Shown one piece after another: positions 47,628 through 58,795 of a DNA stretch of 64,000 nt; the stretch's first letter is position 1; each line of letters opens with the position of its first letter. The DNA is from Antilocapra americana (lineage: Eukaryota; Chordata; Mammalia; Artiodactyla; Antilocapridae), in the NCBI GenBank assembly GCA_007570785.1, contig ML661885.1:17592000-17655999 (forward strand). The letters are read 5' to 3'. The position numbers and the translations under genes were made by a program. The notes under the pieces were generated by a model. The model was not told the origin of the DNA and did no database searches. It was given only the letters and a program-made list of their open reading frames with translations.

Positions 47628-47762
47628 GGGACTTCCTTCTAGCTCAGATGGTAAAGAATCTGCCTGCAATGCAGGAGACCTGGATTTGATCCTGAGGAGC
47701 CTGGTGGGCTACAGTCCATTGGGTCACAAAGAGTCAGACATGACTGAGCGACTAACACACAC
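47628..47762 (+). mobile_element. Bov-tA SINE, internal deletion, with TSD
   Basis: The head ('gacttccttctagctcaga' to 'gacctggatttgatcct') is joined directly to the tail part ('gaggagcctggtgggctac'), losing about 75 bases. The 9-base repeats agacagaga at 47619-47627 and 47763-47771 look like target-site duplications. Confidence 0.9.
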
Positions 47763-47771
47763 AGACAGAGA

Positions 47772-48248
47772 AAATAAAAATAAATAAAAAATAAAAGCAT
47801 ATAATTTTGTGCTAAGTATTTAAAAACTCTAGTATCAGCAGATATTTCAGAATGAGAGTAATGTAGGGCATAGAATAATATTAATACAAATGAATAATAA
47901 ATGGAGAAAAGGCTCTGGAAGGGCCTTGTATGAGAGACTGTGCAGATTCATCAACTTCTTGTGAGGCAAGATGGTGTTGTGCGAAACAGTCAGAGACCTG
48001 CTGTATATTTATTTGTAGTTTATTATATTTGGAATTTGGCTTAAGTGATCCATAAGCTCTATGGAGTCTATTTCATTCTCTGTATTTAACTGTTGTCAAT
48101 TTAATATGTTGTCTTCTTTATAAAGTCATCAAAGTTAAGGAACACTGCTGAATTCATTTAGTTTTCTGAATGATCTAAACAGTATAAACATATTTTAAAG
48201 CAGTCTCTTGGTGAAGCCAATTTTGTCATCAGGGTATTTAGGTAAACC
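47772..48248. other. Unassigned AT-rich intergenic DNA
   Basis: No gene was recognised. Confidence 0.5.
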
Positions 48249-48335
48249 TACATTCTTGCCTGGAAAATCCCATGGACAGATACAGTCCAGTGAGTCACAA
48301 GGAGTCAGACACGACTCAAGTGACTTATAACCCAT
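48249..48335 (+). mobile_element. Bov-tA SINE fragment
   Basis: Only the 3' half remains ('cattcttgcctggaaaatcc' to 'gagtcagacacgactcaagt'), with an internal loss between 'ggacaga' and 'tacagtccag'. Confidence 0.82.
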
Positions 48336-48439
48336 GCACACTTCACTGCTACCGGCAAAAACACTTTGTGGAAGAAAGCACTCAGTCTGCACATAAGGAT
48401 GATAGTTCAGTTAATAGTATCACTAGGCAAATCCAAGAC

Positions 48440-48855
48440 CTGGGTTAACTACATTTGTTAGTTTTTATGTTCTGTGTAATAAATTTAGTAGTTCAAAGCA
48501 ACATACATTTATTATCTCAGGTTCCACAGGTTAAGAGACCACAGATGACTTGGCTAGCTTCTCCATTCAGGGTCTAATTAGGCTGAAATCAAGTGTAAGC
48601 CAAGGCTATGGGGTCATCTTCTGAGTTATTGTTGTTGGTAGGATGCAGTTCTTAGCAACTATAGGACAAGGGCCATTGGCCTCTAGAGGCTACCCACATT
48701 TTCTTGCCACATGTTCTTCTCTACAACATGACAGTTTTCTTGTTCAACGCCAAGAGGTGAGCATCTCAGTCACTTGAAATCTTTCACTGAGGCAAGGATT
48801 GGACTCTGCTGTAAATGACTTACATGATTAGATCAGCTCAATCAGGAAAGTCTCC
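48440..48855 (-). mobile_element. LTR relic, ERVL/MaLR-like
   Basis: Resembles a mammalian ERVL/MaLR LTR read on the minus strand ('catttattatctcaggttcc', 'attaggctgaaatcaagtgt', 'cctctagaggctacccacat', 'gatcagctcaatcaggaaag'). It is heavily decayed and the subfamily is not assigned. No internal retroviral sequence was seen. Confidence 0.5.
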
Positions 48856-48871
48856 CTTTTGATGAACATAA

Positions 48872-49082
48872 AGACCTCTGGTGACTCAAGTGGTAAAGAA
48901 TCCATCTACAGCACAGGAAGCCCAGATTCAATCTCTGGGTCAGGAAGATCTCCTGAGAAGGAAATGGCAACCCACTCCAATATTCTTGCCTGACAAATTC
49001 CACGGACAAAGGAGCTTGGTGAACTATAGTCCATTGGGTCTCAAAGAGTCAGACATGACTGATGACTAACACTTTCACTTTC
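48872..49082 (+). mobile_element. Bov-tA SINE
   Basis: Full-length copy from 'cctctggtgactcaagtggt' to 'ctaacactttcactttca'. A 6-base repeat (aaagac) flanks it, too short to be sure. Confidence 0.9.
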
Positions 49083-49383
49083 AAAGACAATTGGATTAGA
49101 GACTTAATTATATCCCTGAAATTCCTTCACCATTTCCATTACAACATAAATCATGGCAGTAAAATCCCATCATATTCACAAGTTCTGCCCACAGTTAAGG
49201 TCAGGAATCTCGGGATTTACCTTAGAATTCTGCTACCACATTATAACATTATATAATATTGATGCAAAATGTGGTTACAGACAGTTTAATCTTGTACTTA
49301 TTTTCCTTCATTTCTGTAGAGGTTATAATAATAGTTCTGTTTCATAAAACTGTATGGATTAAATGAGGTCATAAATGCAATAT

Positions 49384-49592
49384 CAGATTTCCCTGTAGCT
49401 CAAATGGTAAACCATCTGTCTGCAATGCAGGAGACTTGGGTTTGATCCTTGGGTTGGGAAGATCCCCTCTGGAGAAAGGAATGGCGATCCACTCCAGTAT
49501 TCTTTCCTGAAGAATCCATGGACAGAGGAGCCTGGTGGGCTACAGTCTATCAGGTCACAAAAAGTTGGACTTGACTGAGGGACTAACACACA
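49384..49592 (+). mobile_element. Bov-tA SINE with TSD
   Basis: Full-length copy. Perfect 11-base direct repeats, cataaatgcaa, lie at 49370-49380 and 49593-49603. Confidence 0.92.
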
Positions 49593-49649
49593 CATAAATG
49601 CAAAGGGTTTGCAATAGTGCTTGAACATAATAAGTGCTATAATGCATGC

Positions 49650-49870
49650 ACGCATGCTAAATCACTTCAGTCGTGTCTGACTCTTTGTGACCCCATGGAC
49701 TGTAGTCTGCCAGGCTTCTCTGTCTATGGGATTCTCCAGGCAAGAATACTGGAGTAGGTTGCCATGCCTTTCTTTAGGGGAGCTTCCCAACCCAGGGATC
49801 AAACCCACGTCTTTTATGTCTCCTGCTTTGGCAGGCGAGTTCTTTACCACTAGCCCCATTGGGGAAGCCC
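49650..49870 (-). mobile_element. Bov-tA SINE with probable TSD
   Basis: Minus-strand full-length copy, 50 bases after an oppositely oriented one. An 8-base repeat, aagtgcta, at 49632-49639 and 49871-49878 is a probable duplication. A 10-base 'tcttttatgt' extra stretch sits near the B box. Confidence 0.9.
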
Positions 49871-49928
49871 AAGTGCTAAGTCAGTATTGTTAAAAGAAAA
49901 TAGAGCACTTAAAAGAGTCACTGGCACA

Positions 49929-50283
49929 GGGCTTCTCTAATGGCTCAGTGGTGAAGAGTCTGCTAATGCAGGAGATAGGAGTTCAATCCTTGATCCCGGA
50001 GGATCTCATATACCGTGGAGCAGCTAAGCTGGGGCACCATAGCTATTGGACCTTTACTCTAGAGTCCTCCAGCCGCAACTACTGAGCCCACCCAGGTTCC
50101 ACAACTACTGAAGCCGTGCATCCTAGAGCCTGTGCTCTGCAGCAAGAGAAGCCAGTGCAATAGGAAGGCTACACAATACAACTAGAGGATAGCCCTTGCT
50201 CACAGCAAGCAGAGAAAAGCCACAGCAGCAACGAAGACCTAGCATAGTCAAAGATAACAAATAAATAAGATACAATTAAAATA
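49929..50283 (+). mobile_element. CHR-type SINE
   Basis: A second CHR-like element: 'ggcttctctaatggctcagt' head, 'gtggagcagctaagctgggg', 'tccagccgcaactactgagc', 'agcaagagaagccagtgcaa', 'agccacagcagcaacgaaga' and an A-rich tail. Confidence 0.9.
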
Positions 50284-51590
50284 GCTAATGACACATACTA
50301 AAAACTCAAGAATATTAGCTGCTATCATTTTTTAAATTATTATTAATTCTTGTGTAATGTTTAACCAGAAGCAGTAAGGGGCAGTTGGTTTGCTTTTGTC
50401 ATTGTGGTACAAGAGATAAAATATATATTATGCATTTACCTTCATTCATATTAATACAATGATTTATACAAATAAGGTATTTGAAATTAGTACTATATAT
50501 ATTTTAAATTGCATACTATCTCAATAACCACATGATAATTAGGAATGGTATGTTTGAAGAACTGATTAATTTCAGATAATGATTTTCCAGTACCCAAGAG
50601 ACGTGGGCAGTTTTTAGTATAATTAGACTTTGAATGCCAAGGTTGTGATCAATAAGAGTTAAAAGACCATTTGCAGAAGCTTTATTTATGGAATTTCTAC
50701 AGACAAACAGATTTTTCTGTAAGAAAAGTCAAACCTCATGGTTAAAAATATACTTGATGGGATTATTTGCTAATGTCTCCATTATCTTTACTTCAATCTA
50801 TATTTTACAATAAGAGAAGATTATCAATAATTTTTAGAGCAAAAGAAAAAGTTTTACTTTTAATTTGATATGTCAATTTAATTAATAGTTGACAAAATGG
50901 CATTTTAAATTTACTTCAGATGGCCGCTCAATGACATCTATTGATTTTGTATTATTGGATTGAATATTGTGATCATTATTTCTGTGCAGCATGCTTTAGG
51001 CAGGATTTGAATTATGCCACATCATACAACATTTTCTTTTTTATGTGAGGTTTGTGTATGAATTGTCTCAAACACTATAAAATTTCATACTACTATAATA
51101 GGAATCTCTCTCAATGTATCAATATATTATATAATATTACATATATTTTTATATGTATGCATCTGTATATATACAAAATAATTCACTAGCACAGTCTATA
51201 GCTATGAAATTAATTTTTCACTCATTCATCCTTTATGGATCACTTCAAGGTCCCCAAGGCTGCCAGTACCAAGAAACAGTTTCAGAAATTCTGAGTCTGG
51301 ACCCCCACCCATTGTCCCAAACAAAATAAAATTATTTTTCCAGTCAAGAAACAAAGAAGTAAAAAAATTAAAAAGGCAAACTGTATAATTTAGTTGGGGT
51401 CTGATAAAACTCTTTGAATGTCTCCCACAATGTGCATCTAGCAATGACTGGGGACCATGATAGCATAAATGTAAGACTGAGGCTCTATTTCTGCTTCTGG
51501 ACTGGATCATTTCCATTATAATGGGATTTTTTCCCTAGTAGAATGACTCACAGGCTGACTCTAAGAGTCAAAGGCTAACTGGATGTTGGC
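50284..51590. other. Unassigned AT-rich intergenic DNA
   Basis: No gene was recognised. Low-complexity TATA-rich sequence lies at about 51120-51180. Confidence 0.5.
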
Positions 51591-51606
51591 AAGAACAGAC
51601 AGTATT

Positions 51607-51804
51607 AGTAGCATAGAAACATATACACTACAGTAGGTAAAATAAATAGCCAGGGGGAACTTGCTGTATGACTCAGGGAACTCAACCCAGGGCTGGTGAC
51701 AACCTAGATGGGTGGGGTAGGGCGGAAAGTGGGAGGGAGGGGGCATATGTATACCTATGGCTGATTCAAATAAAGAAATTATCCCTCAATTAAAAATTAA
51801 AAAG
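51607..51804 (+). mobile_element. Old L1 3' UTR fragment with TSD
   Basis: Short L1 3' end ('aactcaacccagggctggtg', GGGAGGGAGGGG tract, 'tatacctatggctgattca', A-rich end). Direct repeats of 16 bases with 2 mismatches flank it: aagaacagacagtatt at 51591-51606 and aagaatagacagcatt at 51805-51820. It is thus a complete, extremely 5'-truncated insertion of about 200 bases. Confidence 0.85.
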
Positions 51805-51820
51805 AAGAATAGACAGCATT

Positions 51821-52596
51821 GTCTAGACTTCCTTATACTTAATTAGTACATATATTCTTCTGTTATAGAATATGTTGCCTAAGAAGCCCCAAAATTGCCT
51901 GATGTCTGTGCTTGGTGATTCTGGGAGTTTAACTTTTTCCAAAACCTCATCACCATATGCATCTATTGAGCCTTCTCTATAAGCACTGATGTTCATGTGC
52001 TGCCACTTTGTTATGATCTGTATTGTTATGATCTGTACCACGTTCTGTGTTTTGCCTTTTACTGTACCCGAAAGAGAAGTACATATTGCTTTTATGTAAT
52101 AAAGTCTTAGATAGTAGGGTTTTGGAAGCTTGGGCATAAAATTCCCAATAAGTAAAATGACCTCCCCTGTAAGCGATGACCCAGTGGGCTTTACTTACAA
52201 TCAGTTTATAAAGGATTTCAAGTATGAGAAGCAGTGGCATCCCAATCCATTTTGGTGTGAGTGTGTGTGGGAATCATGTGGAAAAACAAAGGCTGTAATT
52301 CTCACCTATATTCATTTTATATCATGATTATAATTTGACTTTGTAAGCAGCTTTTCTTAGAAGGCTAAAAATAAAAGTGTAGAGGTACTGGAAATCACAA
52401 TGACAATATAATTACAACACTAATTTAATCATGTCTGTGAATCAGTTTTAAATAATATTTTTATTTCTTCAAATTTCTAATTACCAAATTTCTTCTGGTA
52501 TCAAACCAGGTATATTATTAATATTACTCCCTAAGTGTCATTAACTTTATTTATTATTTTCTTTCCAGTGTGGACCAGTGAGGGTTTTTTCTCCCA
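51821..52596. other. Unassigned intergenic DNA
   Basis: No gene was recognised. It contains an 18-base near-tandem 'tgttatgatctgta' duplication at about 52009-52038. Confidence 0.5.
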
Positions 52597-52867
52597 ACTT
52601 TATTGAGATATAATTAACATAAAACATTGAATAATTTTAAGGTATGCAGCACAAGGACATGAGTAGATCACCACAGTAAGTTTAGTTAACACTCATCCCC
52701 TCATTTACCTAGATATATTTTTCCCATAAAGGGAACTTTTACAATCTACTCTCTTAGCAACTTTCAAACATAGCATACAGCAATGTTAGCTATAGTCACC
52801 ATGTTATACACTACTTCCTCAGAACTTATCTATCTTATAATTGGAAGTTTGCACCATTTGACCACCA
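52597..52867 (-). mobile_element. Ancient L1 3' UTR (L1MA/MB-like)
   Basis: Characteristic antisense L1 end: 'ttattgagatataattaaca', 'aagtttagttaacactcatc', 'ctactctcttagcaactttc', 'gctatagtcaccatgttata' and 'ataattggaagtttgcacc'. It ends abruptly against the next BovB. Confidence 0.82.
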
Positions 52868-53581
52868 CCTCCTCCTGCCTTCAATCAATCATTCTCAGCA
52901 TCAGGGTCTTTTCCAGTGAGTCAGTTCTCCCCATAGGGTGGCCAAGGTATTGGAGTCTCGGCTTCAGAATCAGTCCTTCCAAGAATATTCAGGACTGATT
53001 TCCTTTAGGATTGACTGGTTTGATCTCCTTGCAGTCCAAGGGACTTTCAAGAGTCTTCTCCAACACCACAGCTCAACACATGTATACCCATGGTGGATTC
53101 ATGTCAATGTAGGGCAAAACCAACATGATAATGTAAAGAAAAAACAAAAAGAATCAATTCTTCGGTGCTCAGATTTCTTAATGGTCTAACTCTCACATCC
53201 ATACATGACTTTTGGAAAAACCATAGCTTTGACTAGATGGACCTTTGTCGGCAAAGTAATGTCTCTGCTTTTAATATGCTGTCTAGGTTGGTCATAGCTT
53301 TTCTTCTAAGGAGCAAGCGCCTTTTAATTTCATGGCTGCAGTCACCATCTGCGGTGATTCTGGAGCCCCCCAAAATAAAGGCTCTCACTGTTTCCAGTGT
53401 TTCCCCATCTATTTGCCATGAAGTGGTGGGACCAAATGCCATGATTTTAGTTTTTTGAATGTTGAGTTTTAAGCCAGCTTTGTCTCTCTCCTCTTTCACT
53501 TTCCTCAAGAGACTCTTTAGTTCCTCTTCACTTTCTACCATAGGGTGGTGTCATCTGCATATCTGAAGTTATTGATCTTTC
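52868..53581 (-). mobile_element. BovB LINE fragment, truncated at both ends
   Basis: Antisense BovB. The left edge starts at 'cctcctgccttcaatc', so the last 150 or so bases of the element and its TGAAC tail are missing. The right edge stops at 'cagatgac' codons near 53581, where the L1 tail begins. Residual frame 53541-53233 reads the thumb (VESEEELKSLLRKVKEERDKAGLKLNIQKTKIM). A 74-base L1 piece interrupts it. Confidence 0.9.
53077..53150 (+). mobile_element. L1 3'-end micro-insertion
   Basis: The last roughly 70 bases of an L1 3' UTR ('tgtatacccatggtggattc', 'gcaaaaccaacatgataatg', A-rich tail) replace about 4 bases of BovB between 'cacagctcaa' and 'aatcaattcttcgg'. It is one of the shortest possible L1 insertions. 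Confidence 0.85.
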
Positions 53582-56500
53582 TTCTTTTTTATTTTTATTT
53601 TATTTTATTTTTTTAATTGTTTTTGCCATACAATGCCATGATATCACCATGGGTTTACATATGCTCCCCCTCCAGAAACCCCCTCCCTCCTCCCTCCCTC
53701 TTCCCTCCCCCCGGGAAATCTCAATGCACCAGCCCCGAGCATCAATCCTGGGCTGGCGATTGATTACACATATGATAATTAACATGTTTCAATGCCATTC
53801 TCCCATATCATCCCACCCTTACCCTCATCCACAGAGTCCACGGGTCTATTCTATACATCTGCGCTCCTTTTGCTGTCTCGCATGTTGGGTTCTTGTTACC
53901 GTCTTTCTAAATTCCATATATATGTGTTAATATACTGTATTGTTGTCTTTGCTTCTGGCTTACTTCACTCTGGATAATGGGCTCCAGTTTCGTCCATCTG
54001 AGTAGAACTGATTCAAATGAATTTTTTTTTTAATGCTGAGTAATATTCCATTGTGTATATATACCACAGCTTTCTTATCCATTCGTCAGTTGATGGGCAT
54101 CTAGGTTGCTTCCATGTCCTGGCTATTGTAAACAATGCAGCGATGAACATTGGGGTACATGTGGCTCTTTCAATTCTGGTTTCCTCGGTGTATATGCCCA
54201 GCAGTGGGATTGCTGGGTCATATGGCAGGTCTATTTGCAGCTTTTTAAGGAACCTCCACACTGTTTTCCATAGTGGCTGTACTAGTTTGCATTCCCACCA
54301 ACAGTGTAAGAGAGTTCCCTTTTCTCCACATCCTCTCCAGCATTTATTGCTTGTAGATTTTTGGATTACAGCCATTCTGACTGGTGTAAAGTGATACCTC
54401 ATTGTGGTTTTGATTTGCATTTCTCTGATAATGAGTGATGTTGAACATCTTTTCATGTGTTTGTTAGTCATTTTTATGTCTTCTTTGGAGAAATGTCTGT
54501 TAAGTTCTTTGGCCCACTTTTTGATTGGGTCATTTATTTTTCTAGAATGGAGCTGCAGGAGTTGTTTGTATATTTTTGAGATTAATTGTTTGTCTGTTGC
54601 TCCATCGGCTATTATTTTCTCCCATTCTGAAGGCTGTCTTTTCACCTTGCTTATAGTTTCCTTTGTTGTGCAGAAGCTTTTAATTTTAATTAGGTCCCAT
54701 TTGTTTATTCGTGCTTTTATTTCCAATATTCTGGGAGGTGGGTCATGGAGTATCCTGCTTTGGTTTATGTCAGAGAGTGTTTTCCCAATGTTATCCTCTA
54801 GGAGTTTTATAGTTTCTGGTCTTATGCTTAGATCTTTGATCCATTTTGAGTTTATCTTTGTGTATGGTGTTAGAAAGTGTTCTAGTTTCATTCTTTTACA
54901 AGTGGCTGTCCAGTTTTCCCAGCACCACTTGTTATCTCCATTGTATATTCTTTCCTCCTTTGTCAAAGATAAGGTGTCCATAGATGCATGGATTTATCTC
55001 TGGGCTTTCTATTTTGTTCCATTGACCTATATTTCTGTCTTTGTGCCAGTACCATACTGTCTTAATGACTGTGGATTTGTAGTATAGCCTAAAGTCAGGT
55101 AGGTTGATTCCTCCAGTTCCATTCTTCTTTCTCAAGATTGCTTTGGCTATACAAGGTTTTTTGTATTTCCATACAAATTGAGAAATTATTTGTTCTAATT
55201 CTTTGAAAAAGACCTCTGGTAGCTTGATAGGAATTGCATTGAATCTATAGATTGCTTTGGGTAGTATACTCATTTTCACTATATTGATTCTTCCAATCCA
55301 CGAACACGGCACATTTCTCCATCTGTTTGTGTCCTCTTTGGTTTCTTTCATCAGTGTTTTATAGTTTTCTATATACAAGTCTTTTGTTTCTTTAGGTAGA
55401 AATACTCCTAAGTATTTTATTATTTTTGTTTCGATGGAATATGGAATTGTTTCCTTAATTTCTCTTTCTGATTTCTCATTGTTAGTGTATAGGAATGCCA
55501 GGGATTTCTGTGTGTTGATTTTGTATCCTGAAACTTTGCTATATTCGCTGATTAGCTCTAGTATTTTCTCGTAGAGTCTTTAGGGTTTTCAACATAGAGG
55601 ATCATGTCATCTGCAAACAGAGAGAGTTTTACTTCTTCTTTTCCAATCGGGATTCCTTTAATTTCTTTATCTGCTCTGATTGCTGTGGCCAAGACTTCCA
55701 AAACTATGTTGAAAAGTAGTGGTGAGAGTGGGCACCCTTGTCTTGTTCCTGATTTCAGGGGGAATGCTTCCAGTTTTTCACCATTGAGGATAATGTTTGC
55801 TGTGGGTTTGTCATATATAGCTTTTATTATGTTGAGGTATGTTCCTTCTATTCTTGCTTTTTGGAGGGTTTTTATCATAAATGGATGTTGAATTTTGTCA
55901 AAGGCTTTCTCTTCATCTATTGAGATAATCATGTGATTTTTATTTTTCAATTTGTTAATGTGGTGTATTACATTGATTGACTTGCGAATATTGAAGAATC
56001 CTTGCATCCCTGGGATAAAGCCTACTTGATCATGATGTATGCTTTTTTTAATGTGTTGTTGGATTCTATTTGCTAGAATTTTGTTAAGGATTTTTGCATC
56101 TAAGTTCATCAGTGATATTGGCCTGTAGTTTTCTTTTTTTGTGGCATCTTTGTCGGGTTTTGGAATTAGGGTGATGGTGGCCTCGTAGAATGAGTTTGGA
56201 AGTTTACATTTCTCTGCAATTTTCTGGAAGAGTTTGAGTAGAATAGGTGTTAGCTCTTCTCTAAATTTTTGGTAGAATTCAGCTGTGAAGCCATCTGGTC
56301 CTGGGCTTTTGTTTTTTGGAAGATTTCTGATTACAGTTTCAATTTCCGTGCTTGTGATGGGTCTATTAATATTATCTATCTCTTCCTGGTTTAGTCTTGG
56401 AAAGTTGTACTTTTCTAGGAATTTGTCCATTTCATTCAGGTTGTCCAGTTTATTTGCATATAGCTGCTGATAATAGTCTCTTATGATCCTTTGTATTTCT

Positions 56501-57667
56501 GTGTTTTCTGTTGTGATCTCTCCATTTTCATTTCTAATTCTGTTGATTTGGTTCTTCTCCCTTTGTTTCTTGATGAGTCTGGCTAATGGTTTGTCAATTT
56601 TATTTATCTTCTCAAAGAACCAACTTTTGGCTTGGTTGATTTTTGCTATGGTCTCTTTTGTTTCCTTTGCATTTATTTCTGCCCTGATCTTTAAGATTTC
56701 TTTCCTTCTGCTAGACCTGGGCTTCTGCATCGCTTCCCTTTCTAGTTGCTTTAGGTGTAAAGTAAGGTTATTTATTTGATTTTTTTCTTGTTTCCTGAGG
56801 TGAGCTTGTATTGCTATGAACTTTCCCCTTAGCACTGCTTTCACAGTGTCCCATAGGTTTGGGGTTGTTGTGTTTTCATTTTCATTCATTTCCATGCATA
56901 ACTGAATTTCATTTTTGATTTCTTCTGTGATTTGTTGGTTATTCAGCAGTGTGTTGTTGAGCCTCCATATGTTGGAAGTTTTGAAAGGTTTTCTCCTGTA
57001 GTTGATATCTAATCTCACTGAATTGTGGTCAGAAGAGATGCTTGGGATGATTTCAATATTTTTGAATTTATCAAGGTTAGATTAATGGCCCAGGATGTGA
57101 TCTATCCTGGAGAAGGTCCCGTGTGCGCTTGAGAAAAAGGTGAAATTCCTTGTTTTGGGGTGGAATGACCTATAGATATCAATTAGGTCTAGTTGGTCTA
57201 TTGTATCATTTAAAGTTTGAATTTCCTTGTTACTTTTCTGTCTAGTTGATCTATCCATTGGTGTGAGTGGTGTATTAAAGTCTCCCACTATTATTGTGTT
57301 GTTGTTAATTTCCCCTTTCATACTTGTTAGCATTTGCCTTACATATTGTGGAGCTCCTATGTTGGGTGCATAAATATTTATAATTGTTATTTCTTCTTCT
57401 TGGATTGATCCTTTGATCATTATGTAATGTCCATCTTTATCTCTTTTCACTGCCTTTATTTTAAAGTCTATTTTATCTGATATGAGTATTGCCACTCCTG
57501 CTTTCTTTTGGTCTTTATTCGCATGGAATATCTTTTTCCAGCCTTTAACTTTCAGTCTATATGTGTCCCTAGGTTTGAGGTGGGTCTCTTGTAGACAACA
57601 TATATAGGGGTCTTGTTTCTGTATCCAATCGGCCAATCTTTGTCTTTTGGTGGGGGCATTCAGCCCG
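53582..57667 (-). mobile_element. Young bovid L1, 5'-truncated at ORF2 start
   Basis: About 4.1 kb on the minus strand: poly-A tail as T-runs (about 53585-53625), 3' UTR with CCTCCC tract, and nearly all of ORF2. L1 similarity stops at codon 'GLNAPTKRQRL' (about 57667): the upstream residues do not contain the conserved N of the endonuclease start, so ORF1, 5' UTR and the first roughly 16 ORF2 codons are absent. No target-site duplication was found. Confidence 0.93.
54013..57667 (-). pseudogene. L1 ORF2 (endonuclease-RT) with three lesions
   Basis: The endonuclease keeps QETHL, GDFNTPL and IDHIL motifs. The RT keeps [19 protein letters not shown] and the thumb, and the C-terminus keeps the cysteine motif region ([19 protein letters not shown]). 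Lesions: (1) in-frame stop at 57082-57084 after DHILGH; the downstream frame resumes unchanged. (2) One base lost near 55562 after NPKDSTRK (compare 33987 in the other L1). (3) About 14 bases lost near 54935 after NIQW. Normal ORF2 is about 1,275 residues. Not functional. Confidence 0.92.
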
Positions 57668-57964
57668 TAAAATGTGTATAATAATTTTGTATATCTCAAA
57701 ATGATATTTTGTAAGTATTTGCTTCTCATCTTTTTGTAGTAAACTTTAGTTGGTTAAATAATTTAAATAACACAGTAAAATGCCTCTTGAATACATTTTC
57801 TACCAAAAAAATAGCTTCTCATCCAAGTGCTATGAATGGTTGTTTTTCTTCTCACTCACAGTGACATACAATAAAGAAACTGTGCTCAGAAGACAGAATG
57901 GTACAAGGTACACATATAATGCCAGTCATCAAAATAAAACAGGTCAGAAATGGGCCAGAGACCT

Positions 57965-58045
57965 TGATTATGGTCAAAACTCTACCTTGAGAGTCACTTC
58001 AATTCTCTAAGACTTTTCTCTATAAAATGAAAGGGTTGAAGCACA
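57965..58045 (+). mobile_element. Possible MIR fragment
   Basis: Resembles the MIR core/3' part by word order only; short and diverged. Confidence 0.4.
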
Positions 58046-58689
58046 CTGGATGAAGAAATGGTTCAACATTTCTTCAAGTACCAAATTTCCATAATTTTCC
58101 ATTTAATTCATACTGTCTTCAAAGGAAGAGTCCGTTTGTTTCCTAGTGTAGCTTCCTAAGTTACTAGTTAGTGACTGGAGAGGAGAACATACAAGTGGGA
58201 CTCAAAGTGACAAAGAGTTTTTTGCTTGTTTGTTTGTCCTGAAAATGTGAGTCCCTGGGTAATTTGAGTCTTGGTTTCCACATCTGTAAAGGAAACTTTT
58301 CTATTAGGCTATAAGTAAATGTATCTTCTTGTTCTTTATTTACCACAGTGGACATAAGAGACATCTCCAAGGGCCCATATCAGCTTTACTTTTTCCCTTT
58401 CCTCCTTAATACCCAGTTGCCTGCTCCTCATTTTGTGTTGTCATAACCCCAGCAATGTTCCAGGAAGTACATAAAATGTAAGTACATATCAATTTTAAGG
58501 CAGGTATTGGAGGAATGGAAGGAAATATTATTCGTAAATATTTGAAGGAAACATGGCTATTTAAAAATACATATCAAAGAAACACTAACAATGAAAAAAC
58601 AAGATATCAAAAAATTTAGTATTGTTTTCTGCAGTTATGAATTATTTGGATTAAAATATGCCTTCTGAAAGAGTTTGAGGGGAAATGGA

Positions 58690-58795
58690 TACATATATAT
58701 GTATAGCCGAGTCCCTTTGCTGTCCACCTGAAAGTATCATAGCAATGTTAATCAGCTACACTGCAATATAAAATAAAATGTTAGAAAAAGAAAGA
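58690..58795 (+). mobile_element. L1 3'-end fragment
   Basis: Typical old L1 terminus: 'atgtatagccgagtcccttt', 'gctgtccacctgaaagtatc', 'tgttaatcagctacactgca' and 'atataaaataaaatg', then an A-rich tail. Confidence 0.8.

Noticed and set aside
42693..50283. tRNA-like heads of SINEs as functional tRNA genes
   Set aside because: They are diverged SINE promoters without an intact cloverleaf or anticodon arm.
54404..55087. Plus-strand 227-codon frame
   Set aside because: It is the antisense of L1 ORF2; the same antisense frame recurs in the other L1 copy (34473-34958).
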